Positions 25,135 through 34,280 of a stretch of DNA of 64,000 nt are shown here, piece by piece. Numbering within the stretch: position 1 is the stretch's first letter; every line of letters starts with the position of its first letter. The translations under genes and the position numbers were made by a program. Source of the stretch: a bacterium (GTDB lineage Bacteria; Cyanobacteriota; Sericytochromatia; S15B-MN24; UBA4093); NCBI GenBank assembly GCA_017744355.1, contig JAGIBK010000004.1, forward strand, positions 310,001 to 374,000, read 5' to 3'. The notes beneath the pieces were generated by a model, which was not told the DNA's origin, made no database searches, and saw only the letters and a program-made list of their open reading frames with translations.

Positions 25135-27045
25135 TTGTCGCATCCCCAGACGCCATCTCCGGCCGTGCGCACGCTCGATCGGATCTTCGAGGGGGCCGCA
25201 TGGCTCATCCTCGGCCTCACCCCGATCCTCATCAACGTCTATAACGTGGACGCCTACCGCACGGTCCAGGCCACCTTCGCCTCGATCCTCGTGGCCCTCG
25301 CGGTCTGCCTGTGGGCGATCGCCCGGTGCCTCAGCCGGACCTGGTCCGAGGTGGGCAAGGTGCCCCTGCTCTACCCCATCGGCTTTTTGGTCCTCTGGAC
25401 CCTCTTGACCGTGCCGCGCTCGCCGGCTCCTCCCCTGGGCCTTGCGAGCTGGTGGAACATGGTCGCGTACCTGGGCTTCTGGATCGCCCTCAGCGACGTC
25501 ACGGCCCGCACCCCCAAGCTGCGCTGGCGCCTCTTGATCCCGGTCCTGTTCGGCTTCATCGCCAACAGCGTGGTCGGCCTGATGCAGTACCAGCACGTGG
25601 ACTTCATGGCCATGAGCCGGAGCCTGCCCCAGGTGCCGTGGCTCCTCAACTACTTCGCGGGCCTGGACGCGCCCGCCAAGCTGGGCTCGGCCGCGGGTAT
25701 GCTCGGCAACCAGAACGTGCTCGGCGGTTACCTGGTCGGCGCCATCCCCTTGCTCTTGCTCGCCGGCTCGGCCCTCTTGGCCAAGCGCGAGCAGCCCAAG
25801 CTCGCGATCGCGCTGGTCGCCTCGGGCCTCGTCGGTAGCGCGAGCCTGGTGGCAACCCAGACCCGCGGCGCCTGGGTCGGTCTCTTCCTGGGCCTCGCCT
25901 GGGCCGCGATCGCCCTGGTGGCCAACTACGGCACGGCCCTGCGCCGCCTGAGCGCCAAGACCTGGATCGCCGTGGCCCTGGGCCTCGCGGTGGTCGGCGG
26001 CGGGCTCGCCATCAAGGGCGAGGCCATCGGCCTGAACCGCGCGATCGCCAAGCTCCAGACCGCCGGCACCGACAACACCTCGCAGCAGCGCATCAACGCC
26101 TGGCACGTGGCCAAGACCATGGCCGATGAGCGGCCGGTGGTGGGCCACGGCCTCGGAACCTACAAGATCCTCTACTTCAAGTACCTGGTGAAGACCTTCA
26201 ACGGCCAGGCCATCCCCCCCTCCATGCACCACCGCTACGTCCAGGCGCACAACGACTTCATCCAGCTGGCGGGCGAGACCGGCTACCTGGGCCTGGTGCT
26301 GGGCCTCATCGTCCTCCTCGGCTTCGCCGGCGGCGGCACCTGGTGGATGCTCAAGCAGCCCGCGATCGCGCTGAGCGAGCGCATGCTGGTGCTCGGCGGC
26401 ATCACCGGGGTGGTCGCCATGGCGGGCTCGGCCATCTTCGGCTTCCCCTTCCACATCGCCTCGTCGTCCGCGCTCGCCGTGGGCGTGGCGGGCCTGGCGG
26501 GCGGCGTCTGGACCCAGCAGCGGCGCGCTTCGAGCCCCGAGGCTCAAACGCCCGACTACAGCCCCGCGCAGCTCGCCGTCTACACCTACGCCCTGCCGGT
26601 CGCCGTCGCCTTCGTCACCTTCGCCGTCTGCTGGAGCGTCTGGAACCCCTACCAGGCAGACAAGCTCACCAAGCAGGGCCAGGAGCTCTACAAGGCGGGC
26701 CGCGTTCCCGAGGCCCAGGTGGCCCTCGACCAGGCCATCCGCCTGGACCCCGAGCGCGGCGACGCGCGCCTGCTGATGGGGCTGATCTATGCGGTCTACG
26801 GCCGCTTCGACGAGAGCGAGAAGGAGCTGCTCGCCGCCCAGCGCAGCTACGACGACGTGACCCTGCACTACTACCTGGGCCGGGTCTACGAGAGCGTGAA
26901 CCGCCTCGACGACGCCCGCGCCGAGTACCAGAACGCCCTCCACTACTTCCCGGCGGGGCTGGACATCTCGAAGGCCGTCAGCGAGCGCCTCGCGATCCTG
27001 GACCAGGCCACCAAGGGCACCCCCGTCCAGGCCGGCAGCAAGTAA
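25135..27045 (+). CDS. O-antigen ligase/polymerase (WaaL/Wzy-C type) with C-terminal TPR
   Basis: A 636-residue inner-membrane protein with about 11-12 helices. The Wzy_C domain signature GHGLGTYKILYF ... AHNDFIQLAGETGYLGL is at about residues 338-388 in the large periplasmic loop, where WaaL-type ligases and oligosaccharyl transferases move a glycan to lipid A or protein. After the last helix (YTYALPVAVAFVTFAVCW) residues 510-625 form about three TPR units (GRVPEAQVALDQAIRLDPERG and so on), which may recruit the acceptor. The start is TTG with AAAGGAG six bases upstream. A good promoter precedes it and a terminator follows. Confidence 0.87.
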   Translation: MSHPQTPSPAVRTLDRIFEGAAWLILGLTPILINVYNVDAYRTVQATFASILVALAVCLWAIARCLSRTWSEVGKVPLLYPIGFLVLWTLLTVPRSPAPPLGLASWWNMVAYLGFWIALSDVTARTPKLRWRLLIPVLFGFIANSVVGLMQYQHVDFMAMSRSLPQVPWLLNYFAGLDAPAKLGSAAGMLGNQNVLGGYLVGAIPLLLLAGSALLAKREQPKLAIALVASGLVGSASLVATQTRGAWVGLFLGLAWAAIALVANYGTALRRLSAKTWIAVALGLAVVGGGLAIKGEAIGLNRAIAKLQTAGTDNTSQQRINAWHVAKTMADERPVVGHGLGTYKILYFKYLVKTFNGQAIPPSMHHRYVQAHNDFIQLAGETGYLGLVLGLIVLLGFAGGGTWWMLKQPAIALSERMLVLGGITGVVAMAGSAIFGFPFHIASSSALAVGVAGLAGGVWTQQRRASSPEAQTPDYSPAQLAVYTYALPVAVAFVTFAVCWSVWNPYQADKLTKQGQELYKAGRVPEAQVALDQAIRLDPERGDARLLMGLIYAVYGRFDESEKELLAAQRSYDDVTLHYYLGRVYESVNRLDDARAEYQNALHYFPAGLDISKAVSERLAILDQATKGTPVQAGSK

Positions 27046-27144
27046 GCGAGCGAAAGCACGATCACGCTCCGGGCGTGACGGGCCTCAGCGCGCCGAACGA
27101 CCGGATCCCGGATACTGGGACCCATCGGAAGAACCCTTCACCCG

Positions 27145-27181
27145 CCCCCGCCGGCCGCACACCGGCGGGGGTCTTCTTTTC
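27145..27181 (+). terminator. Terminator of the ligase-TPR gene
   Basis: A 10-bp stem CCCCCGCCGG / CCGGCGGGGG with loop CCGCACA, followed by TCTTCTTTT. Its tail touches the stop codon of the convergent lipase gene. Confidence 0.88.
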
Positions 27182-27788
27182 AATCTTGGAGGGCTTCGAG
27201 CACCAGCGCGTGACAGCGGTTGTCGACGAGCATCAAGGGATGCAGAAGGACCGGCACCGTGAGGTTACGCGCCCCCGCAAGCTCCGAGCTGTTGGAAGGC
27301 ACGATCATGAGATCGAGCGGCGTCCAGATGCTCGTCACCCGTACCTGCTCAGCCGTTTTCGACCAGTCGCGGTTGAGATCCGCCAAGAAGACGCTGCCCG
27401 GGCGCAGCTCGGTCGCACCCCGGTTCCAGCGGGCGTAGCCCGTGTAGGTACCCGCGTGCGGACTCGAGACGGTGACGAAGCGCCGGACCTGATGGGTGCC
27501 CCCGAGCCGCTGGAGGTAGTAGCGACTGACGATGCCGCCCAGGCTGAAGGCGACCAGATCCACCCGCGAGGCCCCCGTCGTCTGGCGCATGCGCGAGACC
27601 TTGTCGCGCACTTGCTCGGCGAGCACCGCCAGGCTCTCGTCGCCGTTGTTCGGGCGCATGTCGATCGTCTCGACGTGCCAGCCCGCCGCCTTGAGCTTGG
27701 GGGCGAGGGCGTCGAAGACGCGGCCCGTGTCATCGATGCCGTGCACCAGGAGCACCGGGTTGTGGGGCGGGGGGAGGTCTGGGACCAT
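27180..27788 (-). CDS. Alpha/beta hydrolase, triacylglycerol lipase-like
   Basis: A 202-residue lipase-fold protein. PVLLVHGIDDTGRVFDALAP is the oxyanion-hole HG strand and loop, the nucleophile Ser is in the elbow AFSLGGIVS (G-x-S-x-G with Ala first), a candidate acid is in WTPLDLMIVP and the His in NRCHALVLEAL. The layout matches Lipase_2/PGAP1-like esterases such as Bacillus LipA (about 180 residues). Unlike LipA it has no signal peptide, so it is probably cytoplasmic. GGAGG precedes the ATG. It is followed by the terminator shared with the convergent ligase gene. Confidence 0.85.
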   Translation of the reverse strand: MVPDLPPPHNPVLLVHGIDDTGRVFDALAPKLKAAGWHVETIDMRPNNGDESLAVLAEQVRDKVSRMRQTTGASRVDLVAFSLGGIVSRYYLQRLGGTHQVRRFVTVSSPHAGTYTGYARWNRGATELRPGSVFLADLNRDWSKTAEQVRVTSIWTPLDLMIVPSNSSELAGARNLTVPVLLHPLMLVDNRCHALVLEALQD

Positions 27789-27824
27789 GGCGTCCTCCTT
27801 CGTCGCCCCATCCTACCACTCGCC

Positions 27825-29357
27825 TCAGGCCCGGCCTCGATCGAGGGTGCGGTACTGGATGGCCTCGGCCACGTGCGGCGAGAGGACCCCGTCGCTTGCA
27901 GCCAGGTCCGCGATGGTGCGCGCCACCTTGAGGATCCGGTCGAAGGAGCGCGCAGAGAGGCCCAGGCGCGCGATCGCCTGCTTCAACAGCTCGCCCCCCG
28001 CTGCATCCAGCGCGCAGAACTGCCTCACCTGGCGCGAGGTCATCTGGGCGTTGCAGTGCACCCCCGCAAGCCCCTCGAAGCGCCGGCGCTGACGGTCGCG
28101 GGCCGCCAGTACCCGCGAACGGATGGAGGCCGACGACTCGCTCAGGCTCCCGTCCATCAAGTCCCCCTGCGAGAGGCGAGGCACCTGGATCTGAAGGTCG
28201 ATGCGATCGAGCAAGGGGCCCGACAGGCGGGTCCAGTACCGCTCGGCCTGATGAGCCGAGCAGGTACAGGGGTGGGCAGGATCCCCCCGATAGCCGCAAG
28301 GACAGGGGTTCAGCGCGGCCGCCAGGGTGAAGCGCGCCGGGTAACTAAGCGTCATCTGCGCCCTCGCGATCGTTACCACCCCATCCTCGAGCGGCTGGCG
28401 CATCACTTCAAGAACATCTCTCCTGAACTCGGGCAATTCGTCCAAAAAAAGAACGCCATGGTGTGCCAGGCTGATCTCACCGGGACGAGGGACCGAGCTA
28501 CCGCCCACCAGGCCCGCCGGAGAGATGGAGTGGTGGGGTGAGCGAAAGGGCCGCGCGGTGATGAGCGGGATGGTGGGCGGCAACAGGCCCGCAACGCTGT
28601 ATAGCTTGCTCACCTCCAAGCTCTCCGCCAGATCGAGCGGGGGCAAGATGCTCGGCAAGCGCTTCGCGAGCATGGTCTTGCCCGAGCCCGGCGGCCCGAC
28701 GAGCATGACGTTGTGACCGCCCGCCGCCGCAACCTCCAGCGCCCGCTTCGCGAACACCTGCCCCTTTACCTCCTCGAAATCGGGTAGCTCAGCGTCACTC
28801 TGGGAGAAGAGCGCGTCGCGGTCCAGCTGGGTCGGTTCCAGGGGAGTCGCGCCGTTGAGCCAGCCAGCGACCTGCGAGATCGAGGCGGCGCCGTACACCG
28901 CGATCCCCTCGACCAGCGCCGCCTCACCGGCGTTGGCCGCAGGGACGACGAGCGCCCGGTAACCCGCGCGCGCCGCCGCCAGCGCGATGGGAAGGATGCC
29001 GCTGACCGGTCGCAGCAAGCCATCCAGGGAGAGTTCGCCCACCAGCAGCAGGCCTTCGAGACGTTCGGCCGGCACCTGGTCGGAGGCGGCGAGGATGGCC
29101 ACGGCGATGGGCAAGTCGAAACTGGGGCCCGCCTTCTTGACATCAGCGGGGGCCAGGTTTGCCGTCAAGCGCAGTCCTGGAAAGGCGAAGCCCGAGTTGC
29201 GGATCGCGCTCTTGACCCGCTCGCGGCTCTCCTGGACCCCGGTGTCCCCGAGCCCCACTACCGAGAAGCCGGGCAAGCCAGTGGCGATGTCCACCTCGAC
29301 CTCCACCACGTAGGCGTCCACCCCGAGCACCGCCCCGCTGTGAACCTTCGCTAGCAT
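27825..29357 (-). CDS. comM: ComM/YifB-type Mg-chelatase-like AAA+ ATPase
   Basis: A 510-residue ATPase of the YifB/ComM family. It has the N-terminal Lon-protease-like fold (VVEVEVDIATGLPGFSVVGL), the Walker A GPPGSGKTMLAKRLP near residues 215-230, the Walker B LFLDELPEF, the Cys-rich insert NPCPCGYRGDPAHPCTCS and the C-terminal four-helix domain (SARSFDRILKVARTIADL). ComM in naturally transformable bacteria is a hexameric helicase that drives branch migration of incoming DNA; the gene is also common in bacteria not known to be competent. TTGACT-17-TGATAA lies upstream. Confidence 0.95.
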   Translation of the reverse strand: MLAKVHSGAVLGVDAYVVEVEVDIATGLPGFSVVGLGDTGVQESRERVKSAIRNSGFAFPGLRLTANLAPADVKKAGPSFDLPIAVAILAASDQVPAERLEGLLLVGELSLDGLLRPVSGILPIALAAARAGYRALVVPAANAGEAALVEGIAVYGAASISQVAGWLNGATPLEPTQLDRDALFSQSDAELPDFEEVKGQVFAKRALEVAAAGGHNVMLVGPPGSGKTMLAKRLPSILPPLDLAESLEVSKLYSVAGLLPPTIPLITARPFRSPHHSISPAGLVGGSSVPRPGEISLAHHGVLFLDELPEFRRDVLEVMRQPLEDGVVTIARAQMTLSYPARFTLAAALNPCPCGYRGDPAHPCTCSAHQAERYWTRLSGPLLDRIDLQIQVPRLSQGDLMDGSLSESSASIRSRVLAARDRQRRRFEGLAGVHCNAQMTSRQVRQFCALDAAGGELLKQAIARLGLSARSFDRILKVARTIADLAASDGVLSPHVAEAIQYRTLDRGRA

Positions 29358-29398
29358 CTCGCTTCCTCGCCTACATGATGTGCAAACAAGTTAACATT

Positions 29399-29427
29399 TT
29401 ATCATCAATAAACTTAAATTTAGTCAA
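29399..29427 (-). promoter_or_regulatory. Promoter of comM in an AT-rich island
   Basis: On the minus strand TTGACT (29427-29422), a 17-bp spacer and TGATAA (29404-29399) lie about 42 bases before the comM ATG, in a 110-base AT-rich island that also serves the divergent regulator gene. Confidence 0.6.
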
Positions 29428-29538
29428 CTTCTCCTTCAGGCGCGTTAATCTTTCTCTTGCTCGGGTGATAGAATAAAAAGGCTTGCTTCATTGCTCGCAT
29501 TCAGGGTGGTTTCTGGCTTTGCGCCAAAAGGGGGCCCC

Positions 29539-32460
29539 GTGACCACGTCCGAGCTCGCGAACGTATCGACGGATCCGCTGACGGCTCCGTGCGCACTGGC
29601 CTGGATCGTCTCGCACGACCCACGCCCGCTCGTTCCCGCCGTGGCCTCAGAAGCACCGCTCGCGCGCGCAGCCTCGCGCTTCGACGCGCAGGTGCTCGAA
29701 CAGTCGGGCACCGTGACGCTGCTCGCCTTCTTGCCCGCGCCCGAGCCCGCCTTGCAACGGGCGATCAAGCTCGCCGAAGCCCTCATGGCAAGTCCCGTGG
29801 GCGGCCCCTACAGCGCCGCGCTCCACGTCCAGCCGTATCTGACCGGCAACAGCACGCGCGATCGCGCCCTGCTCTCGGCGCTCGTCGAGCAGGCCTTCCC
29901 CGGCGAGATCGTCGCGACCGAAGCCTTCCAGCGTCTCGCCCACCCCTACCGATGGTTCGAACCCATCCCTGAAGCCGGCGGCTTTCGGCTTTGCGCGACG
30001 GGCAGCCCGCAGGCGCCGCTCGTCGGGCGCACCAACGAGCTCGCTCAGCTACGCGCCTGCTGGCAAACGGCACGCAAGGGCAGCCCCCTGCTGGTGAGCC
30101 TCCAGGGCGAGGCCGGGATCGGCAAGAGCCGCCTGCTCCGAGAGTTCCTCGCCATGGCCGGCGAGGCGGATGCGATCGCCGCCGCTCACTGCCAGCCGGA
30201 CGGCAGCGCCCGCCCCTACGGATTGCTCGCGTCGCTCGCGGGGGGCTGGCTCGCCTCCGACCCGACCCTCTTCGACCAGCTGGGCGAGGCCGGGCAAGAC
30301 CTGGCGTACCTACTGGGCCTGCGCGAGACGGGCTCCACCCTCCAGCCCAAGCACCTCCAGTTCCGGGCCTTCACGACCCTCAACCACTGGCTCCTCGCGC
30401 AGGCGCGAACCAAGCCGCTCGTGCTGGCCCTCGAAGACCTGCACTGGAGCGACGAGGCTTCCCTGCAGTGGCTGGACAGCCTCATCGCCGAGATCGCCTT
30501 CGGCGGCAAGCGCGCGCCGCTCCTGATCCTCGGCACCGAGCGCACCGGCGACATCCACCAGCGCTACGGGGGCATGGGCATCGGGGAGGTCGCGATCTCC
30601 TTGCGGCCACTCGGCTCCGAAGAGGCCCTCTCGCTGATGACCGCCCTCTGCCCCGAGACCGATGCCGAGGCCCGCGCGACCCTGTGCCGGCGTGGCGGGG
30701 GCAATCCCCTCTACCTGCATGCCTTCGCCGAGGCGAGCGCGCACGGCGCCGTCGCCCCTCGGGATCTGCCCGATCCGCTGCGCTGGCACCTCGCGCAGCG
30801 TCTTGCCCCCCTGAGCGCCATCGAGCGGCGGGTGCTCGAGACCCTGGCGACCCTCGGGCCCGTGGTCGAGCACGACCAGCTGGCCCAGGCCCTGCCGCCC
30901 CTCGAGCTCAAGTACGGCCTCGGCGGCCTCAAGCAGGCCCGGATCCTCGAGGTCCCGCCGCAATCCCCCAGCTCGGTCGGCTTCTGCCACCACCTGCTGT
31001 ACGAGGCCGCCTACGACGTCATCCCCCCCGAGCGGCGCCGAGCCCTGCACGCCCAGCATGCCGAGCGTCTCGAGCGCGGGGGCGCCCCCCTCACCGAGAT
31101 CGCCTCGCACCTGCTGCGCAGCGACCAACCGGCCTTGGCCCGGCCCCTGCTGCGCCGCGCCGCCGAGCAGGCCCGCAAGCGCCACGCGCTCGCCGAAGCC
31201 CGCCAGCTGCTCAAACAGGCCCTCTTGCTCTCGAACGACGAGGCCGACGCCCACCCCCTGCGCCTCTCGCTCGCCGAGGTCCTGGTCGCGAGCGGCGAGC
31301 TGCAAGAAGCATGCGATCACCTGCGCGCCCTCCAGGGCCTGCTCGTGGGCGAGGCGCGGCTCCAGCACGCCCTGCTTGCGAGTACCGCCTTCGCCAACCA
31401 AGGCGAGTACGGCCTCGCGGCCTCCTACCTGCATGAGGGGCAGGCCGCGCTCTCGCCGGTCGATCGGCGAAGCCACGCCAGCCTCGTGCTGGCCGAGGCC
31501 CAGCTCGCCCTGCGCCAGGGCGCTTTCGGGCAATGCCGCGCGCTCGCGCAGGCCGCCCTCGACCACCTGCCGGAGCCTGCGAGCCTCGATCGCGCCCTCG
31601 CCTACAGCCTGTGGGGCATCGCCACCTATCGCCTCGAAGGACCGGCCGCCGCCCTGATCCTCTACCAGGAGTCGCTCGCCATGCGCGAACGCCTCGGGGC
31701 CGAGGCCGCCGTCGCCGGCAGCCTGAGCAACCTGGGGAGCGCCTACTACGAGCTGGGGCGCTGGGACGAGGCGCTCGCGGCCTTCGAGGGAGCGATCGGC
31801 ACCTTCGAGCGCCTCGGCGAGCGCCTGCACGAGACCATCGCCCTCAACAACTCCGCCCACGTGCTGCTCAACCGGGGCGAGCTCGACGAGGCCGAGCGCC
31901 GCTACCGCCGCGCGCTCGCCCTCAAGCAGCAGATGAACGAACAGCCGGGCATCGCCGCCGCCCTGTGCAACCTGGGCAACACCCTCTCGCGCCGGGGTGA
32001 CCACTCCGGGGCTCGCGCCTGCCTCGACGAGGCGATTTCGCGCCTTGAGCGGGTCGGCGAAGGCGAGATCCTCGCCGAGGTCTACCAGATCGCGGGAATG
32101 GCCGCGATCGCTGCCGGCGACGATCGGCGCGCACGGCAGCTCCTCACCCGGGTCCGCGACCTGAGCCACCGGCTTTCGCGCGAGGCCCCGCTCGCCGTCG
32201 CCCTGAGGGGCTACGCCATCCTCGCCCAGCGCGCGGGCCACCACGACGAAGCCCTCGCCCTCGCCTGGGAGTCGGTCGAGCTCAACGACCGACTCGGCAA
32301 CCCACTGGAGCTCGGACGCAGCCTGATGGCCTGGGGCGAGACCCTCACGGCCAAGGGCGAGCGCGCACAGGCGCACGACGCCTTCATTCGCGCCCGCGCC
32401 CTGCTCGCATCGCTCGGCGCCCGACCGGACCTGTGTGCCCTGGAGGCGCTGCTGGGTTGA
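29539..32460 (+). CDS. AAA-ATPase/TPR signalling protein with degenerate cyclase-like N-terminus
   Basis: A 973-residue soluble protein. Residues 1-165 resemble the end of a class III adenylate cyclase fold (RAIKLAEALMASPVGG, then AFPGEIVATEAFQRLAHPY and WFEPIP), but the metal-binding Asp residues are not visible. An AAA/STAND ATPase follows after LVGRTNELAQL, with Walker A GEAGIGKSRLLREF (about residue 190) and Walker B LVLALEDLHWSDEAS (about residue 297). The C-terminal half is TPR units such as LSNLGSAYYELGRWDEALAAF. I start it at GTG 29539 behind AAAAGGGG; a TTG at 29491 is the alternative. It probably acts with the histidine kinase just downstream. Confidence 0.8.
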   Translation: MTTSELANVSTDPLTAPCALAWIVSHDPRPLVPAVASEAPLARAASRFDAQVLEQSGTVTLLAFLPAPEPALQRAIKLAEALMASPVGGPYSAALHVQPYLTGNSTRDRALLSALVEQAFPGEIVATEAFQRLAHPYRWFEPIPEAGGFRLCATGSPQAPLVGRTNELAQLRACWQTARKGSPLLVSLQGEAGIGKSRLLREFLAMAGEADAIAAAHCQPDGSARPYGLLASLAGGWLASDPTLFDQLGEAGQDLAYLLGLRETGSTLQPKHLQFRAFTTLNHWLLAQARTKPLVLALEDLHWSDEASLQWLDSLIAEIAFGGKRAPLLILGTERTGDIHQRYGGMGIGEVAISLRPLGSEEALSLMTALCPETDAEARATLCRRGGGNPLYLHAFAEASAHGAVAPRDLPDPLRWHLAQRLAPLSAIERRVLETLATLGPVVEHDQLAQALPPLELKYGLGGLKQARILEVPPQSPSSVGFCHHLLYEAAYDVIPPERRRALHAQHAERLERGGAPLTEIASHLLRSDQPALARPLLRRAAEQARKRHALAEARQLLKQALLLSNDEADAHPLRLSLAEVLVASGELQEACDHLRALQGLLVGEARLQHALLASTAFANQGEYGLAASYLHEGQAALSPVDRRSHASLVLAEAQLALRQGAFGQCRALAQAALDHLPEPASLDRALAYSLWGIATYRLEGPAAALILYQESLAMRERLGAEAAVAGSLSNLGSAYYELGRWDEALAAFEGAIGTFERLGERLHETIALNNSAHVLLNRGELDEAERRYRRALALKQQMNEQPGIAAALCNLGNTLSRRGDHSGARACLDEAISRLERVGEGEILAEVYQIAGMAAIAAGDDRRARQLLTRVRDLSHRLSREAPLAVALRGYAILAQRAGHHDEALALAWESVELNDRLGNPLELGRSLMAWGETLTAKGERAQAHDAFIRARALLASLGARPDLCALEALLG

Positions 32461-32556
32461 TCCGGCAGGTCGTGAGTGATATATTTATCGCAAATTAGTT
32501 GACATTCTTCTGGGCCTAAATCATTCGTCATTAAAACTTGAAACAGGAGCCCTCCT
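32461..32556 (+). promoter_or_regulatory. AT-rich gap before the histidine kinase, with TTGACA
   Basis: A 96-base AT-rich gap. TTGACA (32499-32504) is a perfect -35 but nothing close to TATAAT lies 16-18 bp downstream, so any promoter would need an activator. AGGAG at 32545-32549 is the ribosome site of the next gene. Confidence 0.45.
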
Positions 32557-34212
32557 ATTCGCCAGCGTCTACGCGTCCAACTTGAGCGCCTGTCGCCCTT
32601 CGCGCTGTGGGGCGGCGTTGCGCTGGGCGCCTGGCTGCTGGGCTGGAGCGACCAGCGTCACCCGGCGCTGGTCACGACCGCCGCGGGGTTGTTGGGACTC
32701 GGACTCGTCGGCTGGGGGACGGGAAGTCCTGGCGATCAGCAGCCGTCGCCCACGGTGGACCCGGATGCCAGCGAGCTGAACGAGCTGTTCGAAGCCCTTG
32801 CGAACGAGCTTTCCGCGAGCGGGGCGCTCTACGCCTACTTCGACGAAGAGCAGGCCCTCAAGGCCGTCATCACGCCGCCGGATTCGAGCGACTTCGCGCC
32901 GGTGCTGCGCGTCGCGACGGCCCCGCTCACCCGCGTGCTCCTCGACGGCAAGCCTCAGGCCTTCACCCTGTACCAGGACGCCGAAGCCCTCGACCAGCAG
33001 ACCCTGAAGGGCCGCTCGACACTCGCCTATCCTCTCTTCTTGCGCGGGCTCCCGGTTGGCCTCGCGCTCTTCGTTTCTGAGCAGGTCGAGCTCGGTGAGC
33101 GCGACTTCGAGCGTCTTGCCGCCAAGGCTCCTGCCCTGAGCCGCAACCTCGAGAACGTCATCCTCTCGGCGCGCCTGGCGGCAAGCCGCCGCGAGAACGA
33201 GGCCCTGCTCGCCATCTCTCGCCTCGCCCAGTCCCCCGCTGGCGGCACGGGCCTCTTCGTGGACGCCGTCACCCACCTGCGCCACCTCACCGGCGCCCAG
33301 CACGCGGCGATCGCCCTGCGGGGGGATGGCGGCTTCGCCCTCGAAGCGCTCGCCACCGAGGGCGACCCCGACCTGCGCAAAGCTTTCGAGCAGGGGGCCT
33401 GGGATCCGCGCGAATGGCCCCACCTGCTCTCGGCGATCGCCCTTCCCTCTCGCGCGACCCTGCTCACGGTGGGCGAGCTGCCTCTCACGCCGGCCGAAGC
33501 AGGCTGGCTCGAAGCCCTCGCCCCGGTGTCCCACGTGCTCGGGGTCGCCTTCGGGGACGAGGCCGCCCCCGAGGGGGTCCTGATGCTCTTTTGGCCGAAC
33601 GATGAGCCCCTGCGCTTCTACGAGACCCGGCTCGCCCTCGCGCTCGCGGATCAGCTGGCCCTGATCGCCGCCAACCATCGCCTGGCAGAAGCGCAGCGAG
33701 CCCAGCTCGCCGCTGCGGACGCGGCCCAGGTGCGACCCAGGGGCCTTGCCGTCAAAACCTCGGCCTCCGCGCCGCTCGGCGAGGCACTCGAAGCCCTCCT
33801 GCGCCAAGAGGCCCCCAGGTTCCGGGCGGCCGGCCTCACCCTGCGCGCGGAGTCCCACGCCAAGGACCACGTCGCGCTGGATGCAACCCACCTCTCGGAA
33901 GTGCTCGCCACCTTGCTCGACAACGCCCGGCGCTTCTCGCGCCCCGGCGGGCGGGTTCGGCTCTGGCTCGCGCAGGACGAAGGCTGGGCCACGATCTACG
34001 TGGCGGACAACGGCTGCGGCATCTCTCAGGCATACCAGGCGCGCATCGGCGAAGAAGGCTTCCAGGCGGACCCCGGCAGGGGCGGCTCGGGTGCGAGCCT
34101 CGCTGCCGCCAAACGCCTGGTGGCAGCTGCCGGCGGCACCCTGGCCTTCACCTCGCGCGAAGGGGTGGGCAGCACGTTCTACGTGACGCTCCCGATCGTT
34201 CAGCCAGATTGA
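32557..34212 (+). CDS. Membrane GAF-domain sensor kinase with an apparent AUU start
   Basis: A 551-residue protein. In frame, no ATG, GTG or TTG occurs between the stop at 32539 and a TTG at 32689, yet this stretch encodes a clear membrane N-terminus (RQRLRVQLERLSPFALWGGV, then two hydrophobic helices). ATT at 32557 lies seven bases after AGGAG, so AUU is the likely start. Two GAF-like domains follow (about residues 70-210 and 215-375), then a HATPase_c domain with N-box LLDNARRFSRPGG, G1 VADNGCGI and a C-terminal GGSGASLAAAKRLV. No HisKA phosphoacceptor helix is visible. It probably pairs with the AAA/TPR protein upstream. Confidence 0.72.
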   Translation: MRQRLRVQLERLSPFALWGGVALGAWLLGWSDQRHPALVTTAAGLLGLGLVGWGTGSPGDQQPSPTVDPDASELNELFEALANELSASGALYAYFDEEQALKAVITPPDSSDFAPVLRVATAPLTRVLLDGKPQAFTLYQDAEALDQQTLKGRSTLAYPLFLRGLPVGLALFVSEQVELGERDFERLAAKAPALSRNLENVILSARLAASRRENEALLAISRLAQSPAGGTGLFVDAVTHLRHLTGAQHAAIALRGDGGFALEALATEGDPDLRKAFEQGAWDPREWPHLLSAIALPSRATLLTVGELPLTPAEAGWLEALAPVSHVLGVAFGDEAAPEGVLMLFWPNDEPLRFYETRLALALADQLALIAANHRLAEAQRAQLAAADAAQVRPRGLAVKTSASAPLGEALEALLRQEAPRFRAAGLTLRAESHAKDHVALDATHLSEVLATLLDNARRFSRPGGRVRLWLAQDEGWATIYVADNGCGISQAYQARIGEEGFQADPGRGGSGASLAAAKRLVAAAGGTLAFTSREGVGSTFYVTLPIVQPD

Positions 34213-34280
34213 GCTCGAATTTGCTCCCGGCAGGCGGTTCGGCTAAAGTAAAGGCGAACGAGCGAGCCTTCAGAGGTCCG

